Positions 1 through 6,101 of a DNA stretch of 6,101 nt are shown here, in pieces (within the stretch, counting starts at the first letter, position 1; every line of letters begins with the position of its first letter). The DNA is taken from assembly GCA_943330925.2 (NCBI GenBank), contig CALQJP020000160.1, forward strand, positions 1 through 6,101. The letters run 5' to 3'. The notes under the pieces were generated by a model, which was not told the origin of the DNA, made no database searches, and was given only the letters and a program-made list of their open reading frames with translations. Source of the stretch: Chryseobacterium gleum. Its GTDB lineage: Bacteria; Bacteroidota; Bacteroidia; Flavobacteriales_D; Sanyastnellaceae. Both the position numbers and the translations under genes were made by a program.

Positions 1-315
1 AATTGTCCGGTAACCGACGTTGTATCGCTGACCATTGGCTTGCCGATTGAAATTTATTCGGCCATTTCTCCAAACGGCGATGCAATAAACGACGTTTGGA
101 ACATTGGTGATATTGAACGCTTCCCAACGTGTCAGGTCGAGGTTTTTGATCGTTGGGGACAAAGTGTTTTTAAGTCGGTGGGCTATGAGCAACCTTGGGA
201 TGGAACCTTCAAGGGGAAGTTTCTGCCTACCGGAGCGTATTACTACGTCATTGAACTCAACTCCCTGGATGTGACCATACCTCCTATGACGGGTGTGGTG
301 AGTATTGTGCATTGA
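1..315 (+). CDS. T9SS type B (gliding-motility-associated) C-terminal sorting domain protein, 3' end only
   Basis: The reading frame is open from the first base, so the gene starts upstream of the window and only its last 104 residues are visible. Almost all of this is a type B sorting domain of the CHU_C/gliding-motility-associated family. Seen: SPNGDAIND (residues 23-31), FDRWG (49-53), PWDG (65-68) and PTGAYYYVIEL (from 76), ending in a final beta strand GVVSIVH. Family knowledge: this domain directs proteins through the type IX secretion system to the cell surface, and such proteins are often large adhesins with repeated Ig-like modules. The passenger region is not visible, so the protein's role is unknown. 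A PorP/SprF-family gene begins one base after the stop, the usual cargo-partner arrangement. A TTG at 40 could be read as a start, but it would cut into the domain and the frame continues upstream, so it is not the true start. Confidence 0.93.
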   Translation, partial: NCPVTDVVSLTIGLPIEIYSAISPNGDAINDVWNIGDIERFPTCQVEVFDRWGQSVFKSVGYEQPWDGTFKGKFLPTGAYYYVIELNSLDVTIPPMTGVVSIVH

Positions 316-316
316 A

Positions 317-1243
317 ATGAAGAGGCTACTAATTATATCGTTGTGGTTAATGCTGGCAGAGGGTTGGCTTGCGCAGCAATTGCCTCAGTTCACCTATTTT
401 ACCTACAACTACATGCAGTATAACCCTGCGGTGGTTGGCACGGCGCCTTGCCTCGACTTGAAGTTTGGCTTACGCAGGCAATGGAAGGGATTTGAAGGAG
501 CTCCTACAACCGGTTTTGCCAATATTCACGGCAAGATTGGGAAGAAGTCGCAGTTTCACTTCCACGGGTTGGGAGCTACGGTTGAGAATGACGATGCCGG
601 ACCTTTTAACTACACGACAGTTCATGTCAATTACGCTTACCATACAAAGCTTGCAAGCAAGTATTTTCTGGCCGCGGGCATTGGTCTTGGTTTCGCGCAA
701 TACAGCATTGATTATGGTGAAATGATCTTTGAGAATCAGCTTGCCGAAACAGCTATCACAGGTATTGTGAACGACTTTGTTTTCCCGATGTTCAATGCCG
801 GATTGTGGTTGTACCGATCGGATCGCTTTTATGGTTTATCCGTGCGAAGCCTGAATACGAAGTCAATTGATGGTCTTACTGATACGGATGTGCGCAGGCA
901 CTATACGTTTGCCAACGGCTACGCCACTCGAGTCACACAAGAGCTCACGTTCAAACCCGCCTTTTTGATAAACTACGTGGGTAAGAGCAGGGCTTCCATT
1001 GATGGCCAGTTGGTATTGTCGTTTAAGGACATGGTTGATGTTGGTATTGGTGCTCGCTCGGGTCACGGGTTCTCGGCGTTGTTAAAGCTTTCAGCCATTC
1101 GATACGTGACCATCGGGTATGCCTACGACGTAACGATGAATAAGATTCGCTATGTGTCGGGCAGCACGCATGAAATCGTTGTGGGAATAAGAGCGTGTAA
1201 GGAAGGCAACAAAATGTATGTGCCTTGCGCTGCTTACGATTAA
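317..1243 (+). CDS. PorP/SprF family type IX secretion system outer-membrane protein
   Basis: A 308-residue protein of normal length for the family. Seen: an N-terminal signal peptide (MKRLL, then a hydrophobic stretch, probable cleavage after A19), then the family's typical mature N-terminus QQLPQFTYFTYNYMQYNPAVVG (broken here only by alternating aromatics) and RRQWKGFEGAPTT (residues 53-65). The remainder alternates in the manner of outer-membrane beta strands, with THEIVVGIR near the C-terminus. Family knowledge: SprF of Flavobacterium johnsoniae is needed for secretion of the adjacent SprB adhesin, and PorP/SprF proteins commonly sit beside genes with type B sorting domains. Inference: this protein serves the upstream cargo protein, with which it is probably translationally coupled (stop and start are one base apart). 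The ATG at 317 is preferred over an in-frame TTG at 305, because it gives a clean signal peptide and avoids overlap. The cysteines in the C-terminal tail (ACKEGNKMYVPC) are mildly unusual. Confidence 0.93.
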   Translation: MKRLLIISLWLMLAEGWLAQQLPQFTYFTYNYMQYNPAVVGTAPCLDLKFGLRRQWKGFEGAPTTGFANIHGKIGKKSQFHFHGLGATVENDDAGPFNYTTVHVNYAYHTKLASKYFLAAGIGLGFAQYSIDYGEMIFENQLAETAITGIVNDFVFPMFNAGLWLYRSDRFYGLSVRSLNTKSIDGLTDTDVRRHYTFANGYATRVTQELTFKPAFLINYVGKSRASIDGQLVLSFKDMVDVGIGARSGHGFSALLKLSAIRYVTIGYAYDVTMNKIRYVSGSTHEIVVGIRACKEGNKMYVPCAAYD

Positions 1244-1246
1244 ACC

Positions 1247-1591
1247 ATGGATGTCCAGACGTTTCGCGAATATTGCTTAAGCAAGCCGGGAGCCACAGAG
1301 CATCTTCCTTTCGACGACAGAACTCTTGTTTTTAAAGTAGGTGGAAAAATGTTCGCGCTGTGCGACATTGAAGATTTTGATGGTGCAAACTTGAAGTGTG
1401 AACCCGAATGGGCGGTAGAGTTGAGGGAGCAATACGAAGGCATAACGGGAGGCTACCACATGAACAAGAAGCATTGGAACACGGTTGCTGCGATCAGTGA
1501 TGTAGACCACGCTTTGTTTATCCGACTCATCGATCATAGCTATGAACTTATAAAGTCGAGTTTGCCAAAAAAGGAACGTGAAAAACTTTAG
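1247..1591 (+). CDS. MmcQ/YjbR family protein
   Basis: A 114-residue protein covering the whole MmcQ/YjbR fold at its usual length. Seen: an N-terminal helix (FREYCLSKPGATEHLPF, residues 5-21), a beta segment LVFKVGGKMFAL (about 27-38), the family signature GYHMNKKHWNTV (about 69-80), and a C-terminal helix with LIDHSYELIKSSLPKKER. Family knowledge: these small cytoplasmic proteins resemble 'double-wing' DNA-binding folds; their function is mostly unknown, and no enzymatic role is assigned. The ATG at 1247 lies three bases after the porP/sprF stop, so the gene is probably co-transcribed with the secretion genes. It has no evident mechanistic link to secretion and may simply be carried in the same transcript. 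Identification of the family is firm; the function is not known. Confidence 0.9.
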   Translation: MDVQTFREYCLSKPGATEHLPFDDRTLVFKVGGKMFALCDIEDFDGANLKCEPEWAVELREQYEGITGGYHMNKKHWNTVAAISDVDHALFIRLIDHSYELIKSSLPKKEREKL

Positions 1592-1623
1592 AATTTTTCC
1601 GAATACCGAGCGTTACTCCATTT

Positions 1624-1631
1624 TAGATTTG
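1624..1631 (+). promoter_or_regulatory. Bacteroidota-type -7 promoter box (TAnnTTTG)
   Basis: TAGATTTG matches the Bacteroidota primary sigma factor -7 consensus TAnnTTTG exactly. It lies in the 59-base gap between the MmcQ/YjbR gene and the next start codon, about 20 bases upstream of the ATG at 1651, leaving room for a short leader. The expected -33 TTTG element is weak: only a T-rich tract at 1594-1598 lies at about the right distance. It would drive the uncharacterised gene and rsmI as a separate unit. This is a sequence match only. Confidence 0.5.
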
Positions 1632-1650
1632 ACCATAAACCCCTCACAAA

Positions 1651-2376
1651 ATGAACGAATCGACTAAGTATCCGCGATTACAGGAATTGTCAGCAAGCAT
1701 TCAACTACAAATGGAACGCTTGAAGGCCGGCGAGCTTTCGCTGGAAGAGCTTGAAATTGTTGTAAACCAAAGTCGTGAATTATACGAGCGCCTGGTTGTG
1801 CTTCGTTATAAGGCGTTTGATGAGTCGGTGAACGGAAGCCCTATTTCGGCAACGAATCAGGAGGCTGCGACAGCGTTGAACACTGTTGAGGAATCAAAAC
1901 CGGAGCTCACCAATCAGGTGTCGCTTATTGACGCTATTGCTGAGGTCACAAAGACGGAGGATGTTGTTGAAGAGCTGCCTTTGTTCACTATGGATACTAC
2001 CATCGCTGAGACCCCGGTTGCAAATACCCCGGTAGCGAATACTTTGTTTGATTTGGCGGCACTTCCTGCAACACCCAGCGTGAATGAAATGCTGGCCCGC
2101 ACCATGGTTCAGCAAGAAACTGTTGCGCAGCATCACACGCATACTCCAATTGCAGATTTGAAAATTGCGATCACCCTGAACCAACGTTTCCAATTCTCGC
2201 GCGAGCTCTTCAAGGGCAATAACCAAGATTATGAGGTAGCCATCGATTTGCTCAACACATCGTCGAGAGAAGATTCAATGCAATACCTGAAATCGCTGGA
2301 GTCGAAGTATCAATGGAGCAACGGCTCGTCCGTAGTTCGCGACTTTTGTATGTTGGTTGAACGTCGTCACCAATAA
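1651..2376 (+). CDS. Uncharacterised two-part protein (N-terminal helical segment, variable linker, conserved-looking C-terminal domain)
   Basis: A 241-residue soluble protein with no signal peptide or membrane segment. Three regions can be seen. Residues 8-57 are strongly helical; LKAGELSLEELEIVVNQS followed by a heptad-like run resembles the two-helix pattern of exonuclease VII small subunits (XseB), though this may be a generic short coiled coil. Residues 58-160 are low in complexity, rich in T, A, E, V and P, and contain a duplicated TPVAN. Residues 166-240 form a compact domain with IADLKIAITLNQRFQFSREL, FKGNNQDYEVAIDLLN, and a C-terminal WSNG...VRDFCMLVERRH. From memory, this last pattern (an 'aiglNdrF.f..eLF.gd...y..ai..Ln' type of motif) recurs in unnamed Bacteroidota proteins; I cannot confirm this here. 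The gene precedes rsmI by 11 bases and probably shares its transcript. The function is unknown. The ATG start fits well downstream of the promoter box. Confidence 0.85.
   Translation: MNESTKYPRLQELSASIQLQMERLKAGELSLEELEIVVNQSRELYERLVVLRYKAFDESVNGSPISATNQEAATALNTVEESKPELTNQVSLIDAIAEVTKTEDVVEELPLFTMDTTIAETPVANTPVANTLFDLAALPATPSVNEMLARTMVQQETVAQHHTHTPIADLKIAITLNQRFQFSRELFKGNNQDYEVAIDLLNTSSREDSMQYLKSLESKYQWSNGSSVVRDFCMLVERRHQ
2011..2040 (+). repeat. Two-copy 15-base in-frame tandem repeat encoding TPVAN-TPVAN
   Basis: Bases 2011-2025 and 2026-2040 each encode TPVAN (residues 121-130 of the host protein). The copies differ at only two bases, both at synonymous third positions (gtt/gta and gca/gcg). 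The repeat sits in the low-complexity linker, where changes in copy number would alter length without breaking the frame. That the two codon changes are silent suggests the amino acid sequence is tolerated or kept, but two copies are too few to show selection. Confidence 0.8.
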
Positions 2377-2387
2377 ACACCCTCGAC

Positions 2388-3053
2388 TTGAAGCTTTTTG
2401 TGGTGCCAACACCCATTGGCAATCTGGAAGACATCACGCTGCGCGCTATTCGCGTGATGAAGGAGTGTGATCATATTTACGCAGAAGACACGCGAGAGAC
2501 CCGAAAGCTGTTGGTGCATTTCGGCATCGATAAGCCGATGAGCTCATTCCACCTCAACAACGAGCACGCAATAGTTGCCAAAACAGTGGAACACATTCAA
2601 GGGATGCAGCAGGCGGTTCTTGTAAGCGATGCCGGCACACCGGCTATAAGCGATCCGGGCTATTTGTTGGTGCGCGAATGCATCAAGGCGGGTATAGAAG
2701 TAGAGTGTTTGCCCGGCGCTACAGCGTTCGTACCGGCCCTGGTGGTGAGCGGCATTCCATGCGAAGAGTTTCATTACATCGGATTTTTACCCCACAAGAA
2801 AGGCCGCGAAACACGGTTCAAAGCAATAGCAGTTAGCGAAGTAACCACGGTCTTGTATGAAAGTCCGCACAGGTTGCTGAAAACATTGGAACAGCTCGTT
2901 CAGTTTTGCGGTGCTGAACGCAGTGTTTCGGTAAGTCGCGAAATCAGTAAAAAGTTTGAGGAAACCGTGCGAGGCTCGGCAAGCGAAGTACTTGCACATT
3001 TTCAATCCAACGAACCCCGCGGAGAGTTTGTGGTGGTGGTAGCAGGACAGTAG
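2388..3053 (+). CDS. rsmI: 16S rRNA (cytidine(1402)-2'-O)-methyltransferase RsmI
   Basis: A SAM-dependent methyltransferase that 2'-O-methylates C1402 in the decoding centre of 16S rRNA; with RsmH, which modifies the base N4 position, it produces m4Cm1402. Seen: the tetrapyrrole-methylase-type fold signatures PTPIGNLEDITLRA (residues 7-20), AEDTRETRKLL (32-42), VSDAGTPAISDPG (79-91), LPGATAFVPALVVSG (108-122), GFLPHKKGRE (132-141), LYESPHRL, and C-terminal PRGEFVVVVAG. At 221 residues it has the short form expected in this phylum, without the extra C-terminal domain of the longer E. coli protein. The start is TTG at 2388: translation from there begins MKLFVVPTPIG, matching the family N-terminus, and no upstream in-frame ATG exists before the preceding gene. 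The GTG codons at 2400/2403 would remove conserved residues. It lies 11 bases after the uncharacterised gene, in the same orientation. Confidence 0.97.
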   Translation: MKLFVVPTPIGNLEDITLRAIRVMKECDHIYAEDTRETRKLLVHFGIDKPMSSFHLNNEHAIVAKTVEHIQGMQQAVLVSDAGTPAISDPGYLLVRECIKAGIEVECLPGATAFVPALVVSGIPCEEFHYIGFLPHKKGRETRFKAIAVSEVTTVLYESPHRLLKTLEQLVQFCGAERSVSVSREISKKFEETVRGSASEVLAHFQSNEPRGEFVVVVAGQ

Positions 3054-3099
3054 AAGGGAGTTTCAGGCGAGGGCGATGACTCCGTCTTGGCATTCATTG

Positions 3100-4461
3100 T
3101 CACCCAAAAATTCGACTGAAGAGATCACCTACTTTTTCGACTTGAATGACCTTGATTTTTTTCGAGAAGCCTTCCAGTCCTTTGTTGTATTTCGACACAT
3201 AAATTTCTTCAAACCCCAGTTTGGTTGCCTCTTGAATGCGCGAGTCAATGCGTGTAACAGGACGTATTTCTCCACTCAAACCAACTTCCCCCGCGAAGCA
3301 AGTGAGTTTGGGAATTGCAATTTCAGCGTTGCTCGATAAGATTGCTGTGATGACGGCAAGATCCATTGCCGGGTCTTCCAGGCGCATACCTCCGGCAATG
3401 TTGAGGAAGACGTCTTTCATAGCCAATCGGAAGCCGCATTTTTTTTCGAGCACTGCCAGCAACATGTTGAGTCGGCGCACATCAAAACCTGTTGTGCTGC
3501 GTTGCGGTGTTCCGTATACCGCAGTGCTAACGAGCGCTTGAATTTCCACCAGCAATGGCCGAGCGCCCTCCAGTGTTGCTGCTATGGCAGAGCCGGTAAG
3601 GTCTTCAGTTTGGGAGTGAATGAGTATTTCGGAAGGGTTAGCCACTTCACGCAAACCTGCACCTTGCATTTCGTAGATGCCCAGTTCGTTGGTGCTGCCG
3701 AAACGATTTTTTGTGGTACGCATCAAGCGGTAAATGTGATGGCGGTCTCCTTCGAATTGCAGCACGGTGTCGACCATGTGCTCCAGCACCTTGGGGCCTG
3801 CAAGCGTGCCTTCTTTTGTGATGTGCCCAATGAGAAAAACAACTGTATTCGTTTCCTTTGAGAACTTCATCATGCGCGATGCACATTCACGCACCTGCGA
3901 AACGCTGCCCGGTGAGCTTTCAATGGTTTGAGAAGAGAGTGTTTGTATGGAGTCAATAATGAGCACATCGGGTTTCAACTCTTCTGCGTGCATGAGTATG
4001 TTTTCGACCGACGTTTCCATGAGCACAAGGCAACGTGGGTTTTCCAATCCGAGACGTTCGGCGCGCATCCGTATTTGCTCTTCGCTTTCTTCACCGCTTA
4101 CATACAGAACAGAGAGGTTGAGTTGTTTCAACGCCACCTGCAGCATGAGCGTGCTTTTACCAATGCCCGGCTCTCCGCCGAAAAGAATGAGGCTTCCCGG
4201 AACCAATCCGCCGCCAAGCACTCGGTTGAGCTCTTGGTCGATAATCGGAAATCGGGGAAGCTGTGCCGACTGCAGGTCGTTGATGGGACGAGGCTTGCTT
4301 ACTTTCTGAGCCACTCGCATGCCGGTTGCGGTTGCTTCTTGCTTCTGAATTACTTCCTCGACGTACGTATTCCATTCGCCGCACGTGGGGCATTTTCCCA
4401 ACCATTTGGGCGATTGGTTTCCGCAATGTTGACAGAAAAAAGCGGTTTTAATTTTACTCAT
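3100..4461 (-). CDS. radA: DNA repair protein RadA/Sms
   Basis: RadA is a hexameric, RecA-related ATPase that promotes branch migration during homologous recombination and repair. It acts on DNA in the cytoplasm, alongside RecA. Seen, in order: a zinc finger with C10-x2-C13 and C24-x2-C27; a Walker A loop GEPGIGKS (residues 96-103); YVSGEES (about 120-126); a Walker B VLIIDSIQT (166-174); the RadA-specific KNRFG motif (251-255); and a C-terminal Lon-protease-like domain (about 275-453) with GGMRLEDPAMDLA and AGEVGLSGEIRPV. At 453 residues the length is normal, and all key residues are present. The ATG at 4461 gives the expected start just before the zinc finger. The gene is convergent with rsmI, with 46 bases between their stops. 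On the other side, only 69 bases separate it from the preceding gene, and most of these are taken by that gene's terminator. Confidence 0.98.
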   Translation of the reverse strand: MSKIKTAFFCQHCGNQSPKWLGKCPTCGEWNTYVEEVIQKQEATATGMRVAQKVSKPRPINDLQSAQLPRFPIIDQELNRVLGGGLVPGSLILFGGEPGIGKSTLMLQVALKQLNLSVLYVSGEESEEQIRMRAERLGLENPRCLVLMETSVENILMHAEELKPDVLIIDSIQTLSSQTIESSPGSVSQVRECASRMMKFSKETNTVVFLIGHITKEGTLAGPKVLEHMVDTVLQFEGDRHHIYRLMRTTKNRFGSTNELGIYEMQGAGLREVANPSEILIHSQTEDLTGSAIAATLEGARPLLVEIQALVSTAVYGTPQRSTTGFDVRRLNMLLAVLEKKCGFRLAMKDVFLNIAGGMRLEDPAMDLAVITAILSSNAEIAIPKLTCFAGEVGLSGEIRPVTRIDSRIQEATKLGFEEIYVSKYNKGLEGFSKKIKVIQVEKVGDLFSRIFG

Positions 4462-4481
4462 CGCAGCGAAGGTAGAAAAAG

Positions 4482-4512
4482 AAAAAGGCTGCGGATACCC
4501 ACAGCCTTTTTT
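4482..4512 (-). terminator. Rho-independent terminator of the type B sorting-domain gene
   Basis: The inverted repeat AAAAAGGCTG (4482-4491) and CAGCCTTTTTT (4502-4512) encloses a ten-base middle that can add two further G-C pairs across one mismatch. On the minus strand the hairpin begins 18 bases after the stop at 4531 and is followed by a T-rich tract interrupted by single C bases. This is a strong intrinsic terminator for the right-hand gene. It ends about 20 bases before the radA start, so it separates the two genes transcriptionally. The A-tract/T-tract symmetry would also let it act from the other side, but no plus-strand gene runs into it. Confidence 0.88.
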
Positions 4513-4530
4513 ATGTGTTTAAAGAATAAA

Positions 4531-6101
4531 TTATCGCAGAATCTGAACCGATCCTTTGTATTCTTTTTTGATTCCGTAGGGCAGTTTCAGCACATACCAG
4601 TACGTGCCTTCACTTTGATCAACTGCACGCCAATCGTTGCGGTAGTTGGTGCTTTCATAGACCAATTCACCCCAGCGATTGAAGATTTGCAAGTCTGCTC
4701 CTGAATATTTTTCGAGACCTTCGATTTCGAATGAGTCGTTGCCTTGGCCACCGTTCGGGGTAAATACGTTCGGTATTTTCACCTCACATGCGTTCGATTG
4801 GATTTGCCAAGTTGCTTGAGCTGTGCCGCATCCGTTGGTAATGTTGGCCGTCAGGGTTACGATATCACTTAGGCAGCTTTGCGGAACATTGTCGGCGCAG
4901 TAGTCGAGAGTTGCGCCGGAAGTACCAATCACGAAGTTGCTGCAACTTGTTGTCCAGGTTACAGTAGCGTTTTCTGCATCGGAAATAACCTCCAGGTTTT
5001 TGCATTCGCTGGGGCATAGAGCGAGCAATTCGCCGCTGCCCGAGTTGGTAGTTGGAGCGCCCGAAATGTTCACGTTGATACAAGCCGTAGCTTCTGAGTT
5101 GCAACCAAAGTTGTCGGTTACCGTGTAGCAGTAAACCCCGTCTTGATCGGCAACCACAGTCGCTGTCTGTGAGTCTACCGGGCCATCCCACGAGGCGCTG
5201 TAGCTTGTGGCATTGTTGTACTGAACAGTAAGAGTCACCTGATCATCGTTGCACTCCAGAACTGAAGCTGCAGGAGCGGATGTGATGGTTGCCGGAACCA
5301 CGCCGGTTACATTGACAGAAACCGGAAACGATTCATCGCAGTCGTTCGAAACAACAACGGTGTATGTGCCCGGCGAAGTAACATTGAGCGTTGAGCCTGT
5401 TCCGTTGCCGGGAGTCCACTCGTATTGCAAAGCCGGATTGTCTTGGTTGGAAGGGATAGGGTCGAGCGTCACGGTTCCATTCTGACAAAGCAATTGGTTT
5501 TGCATAGAAGGCGTGGGCACATCGGGTTGATAGGAAACGTTGAACGAGTCGCTGAAGGTGCCGCAGGCATTGGTAATGCTGGCAGTAACCGAAGCGTTTG
5601 TATAGTTGTTATAGGGGCCGAGAAGAGCCGAGAAACCATCAGGGGCCGCTGTTACACCCGGACCCGACCACGAAATGGTGCCGCTTCCGGAAGGATCGGT
5701 AACCACAAGCGTTTGTTGTGAGGTTTCGGAATCACAAAGAGCTACGTTACTTCCTGGGTTGATGGAAATGGTAGGTGCTTGTGCGAATTCAATGTCGTAG
5801 CAATAATCAAAAGCGCAGTTGGCATTCGAGAAACAAAGTTCGTAAACACCATACTGGGAAGGCGTCCACGTGGTGGTCATTTGTGAAGGGTCCGAAAACG
5901 ACCAACCGCCCGGGCCCGTTACAGCCCATGTTCCGTCTAAGCCTGTTGTAACGCAGGTTGATGCACCCGACCAAACGAGACCGGTAGTAAGTGGCGCAGG
6001 AATAATGGTCGGAGCGCTTTGTCCGCAGTTGATCACCCAGAGTGAGTTACCTTGGAAGTTGTTGCCGTTGGCGAAGTACTCAATCGACACGCTGTCGCCT
6101 G
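4531..6101 (-). CDS. Large surface protein with Ig/PKD-like modules and T9SS type B C-terminal sorting domain, 5' end missing
   Basis: The frame is open to the right edge, so the N-terminus lies outside the window; 522 residues are visible. A GTG at 6090 could be read as a start, but coding continues through it (GDSVSIEYFANG). Seen: about five Ig- or PKD-like beta-sandwich modules of roughly 70-95 residues, each with a core tryptophan and most with paired cysteines near the strands (for example W...G then YELCFSN, TYTVVVSNDC, VYCYTVTDNFGC). About 20 cysteines in all suggest disulfide-stabilised domains outside the cell. Residues 440-522 form the sorting domain, with KIPNVFTPNG, FNRWGELVYES (from 473), EGTYWYVLKL and a final KGSVQILR. 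Family knowledge: such proteins are exported by the T9SS as adhesins or surface structural proteins. Unlike the left-hand cargo gene, no PorP/SprF gene follows it; a terminator and radA do. Binding target and exact role are unknown. Confidence 0.93.
   Translation of the reverse strand, partial: GDSVSIEYFANGNNFQGNSLWVINCGQSAPTIIPAPLTTGLVWSGASTCVTTGLDGTWAVTGPGGWSFSDPSQMTTTWTPSQYGVYELCFSNANCAFDYCYDIEFAQAPTISINPGSNVALCDSETSQQTLVVTDPSGSGTISWSGPGVTAAPDGFSALLGPYNNYTNASVTASITNACGTFSDSFNVSYQPDVPTPSMQNQLLCQNGTVTLDPIPSNQDNPALQYEWTPGNGTGSTLNVTSPGTYTVVVSNDCDESFPVSVNVTGVVPATITSAPAASVLECNDDQVTLTVQYNNATSYSASWDGPVDSQTATVVADQDGVYCYTVTDNFGCNSEATACINVNISGAPTTNSGSGELLALCPSECKNLEVISDAENATVTWTTSCSNFVIGTSGATLDYCADNVPQSCLSDIVTLTANITNGCGTAQATWQIQSNACEVKIPNVFTPNGGQGNDSFEIEGLEKYSGADLQIFNRWGELVYESTNYRNDWRAVDQSEGTYWYVLKLPYGIKKEYKGSVQILR

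Noticed and set aside
305..316. TTG start extending the PorP/SprF protein by four residues (MCIE)
   Set aside because: It would overlap the preceding stop. The ATG at 317 gives a standard lysine/arginine-led signal peptide.
1580..1599. A/T hairpin (GAAAAA and TTTTTC) at the end of the MmcQ/YjbR gene
   Set aside because: The stem has only one G-C pair, overlaps the coding end and is not followed by a T-tract, so it is unlikely to terminate transcription.
3054..3099. Possible terminator between convergent rsmI and radA (GGAGT at 3057-3061 with ACTCC at 3079-3083)
   Set aside because: The stem is five pairs with a 17-base loop and no T-tract on either strand. I see no convincing terminator in this gap, so termination here is unexplained or factor-dependent.
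3236..3861. Overlapping plus-strand open frames within radA
   Set aside because: They are antisense to a gene with complete motifs, and their translations lack recognisable domains.
3928..4704. Open frame of 258 codons on the plus strand
   Set aside because: It lies antisense to radA, the terminator and the end of the sorting-domain gene. Its translation resembles no family I know, and radA has clear family motifs over the same bases.

Overview
The window reads as an ordinary chromosomal segment of a Bacteroidota bacterium, most likely in or near the Flavobacteriia. The evidence is two genes ending in the gliding-motility-associated (type B) C-terminal domain of the type IX secretion system (T9SS), a PorP/SprF-family outer-membrane protein directly behind one of them, a TAnnTTTG-type promoter box and little use of Shine-Dalgarno sequences. 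I see no RNA genes, insertion sequences, CRISPR arrays or signs of recent transfer. Coding density is very high, and no gene-free stretch exceeds about 70 bases.

Layout, left half (+ strand). The 3' end of a T9SS type B cargo gene (1-315) is followed after one base by a porP/sprF-like gene (317-1243), then after three bases by an MmcQ/YjbR-family gene (1247-1591). These three look like one transcription unit. After a 59-base gap with a promoter-like box at 1624-1631 comes a second unit: an uncharacterised 241-residue protein (1651-2376) and, 11 bases on, rsmI (2388-3053, TTG start), which encodes the 16S rRNA C1402 2'-O-methyltransferase.

Right half (- strand). A large, cysteine-rich protein built of Ig/PKD-like modules and ending in another type B sorting domain (4531-6101) is cut at its N-terminus by the window edge. 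A strong hairpin terminator (4482-4512) follows it. Just beyond is radA (3100-4461), encoding the RadA/Sms branch-migration factor, which runs convergently into rsmI with only 46 bases between the stop codons.

How the genes work together. The cargo gene and porP/sprF form a recognisable secretion pair, in which the PorP/SprF protein is expected to help its neighbour through the T9SS or hold it at the surface. The second cargo gene has no PorP/SprF partner downstream. The uncharacterised gene, rsmI and radA are housekeeping or core genes. No clearly new system is visible. The items most worth a second look are the MmcQ gene inside the secretion unit, the two-part 241-residue protein with a small in-frame repeat, and the tight terminator-to-radA spacing.
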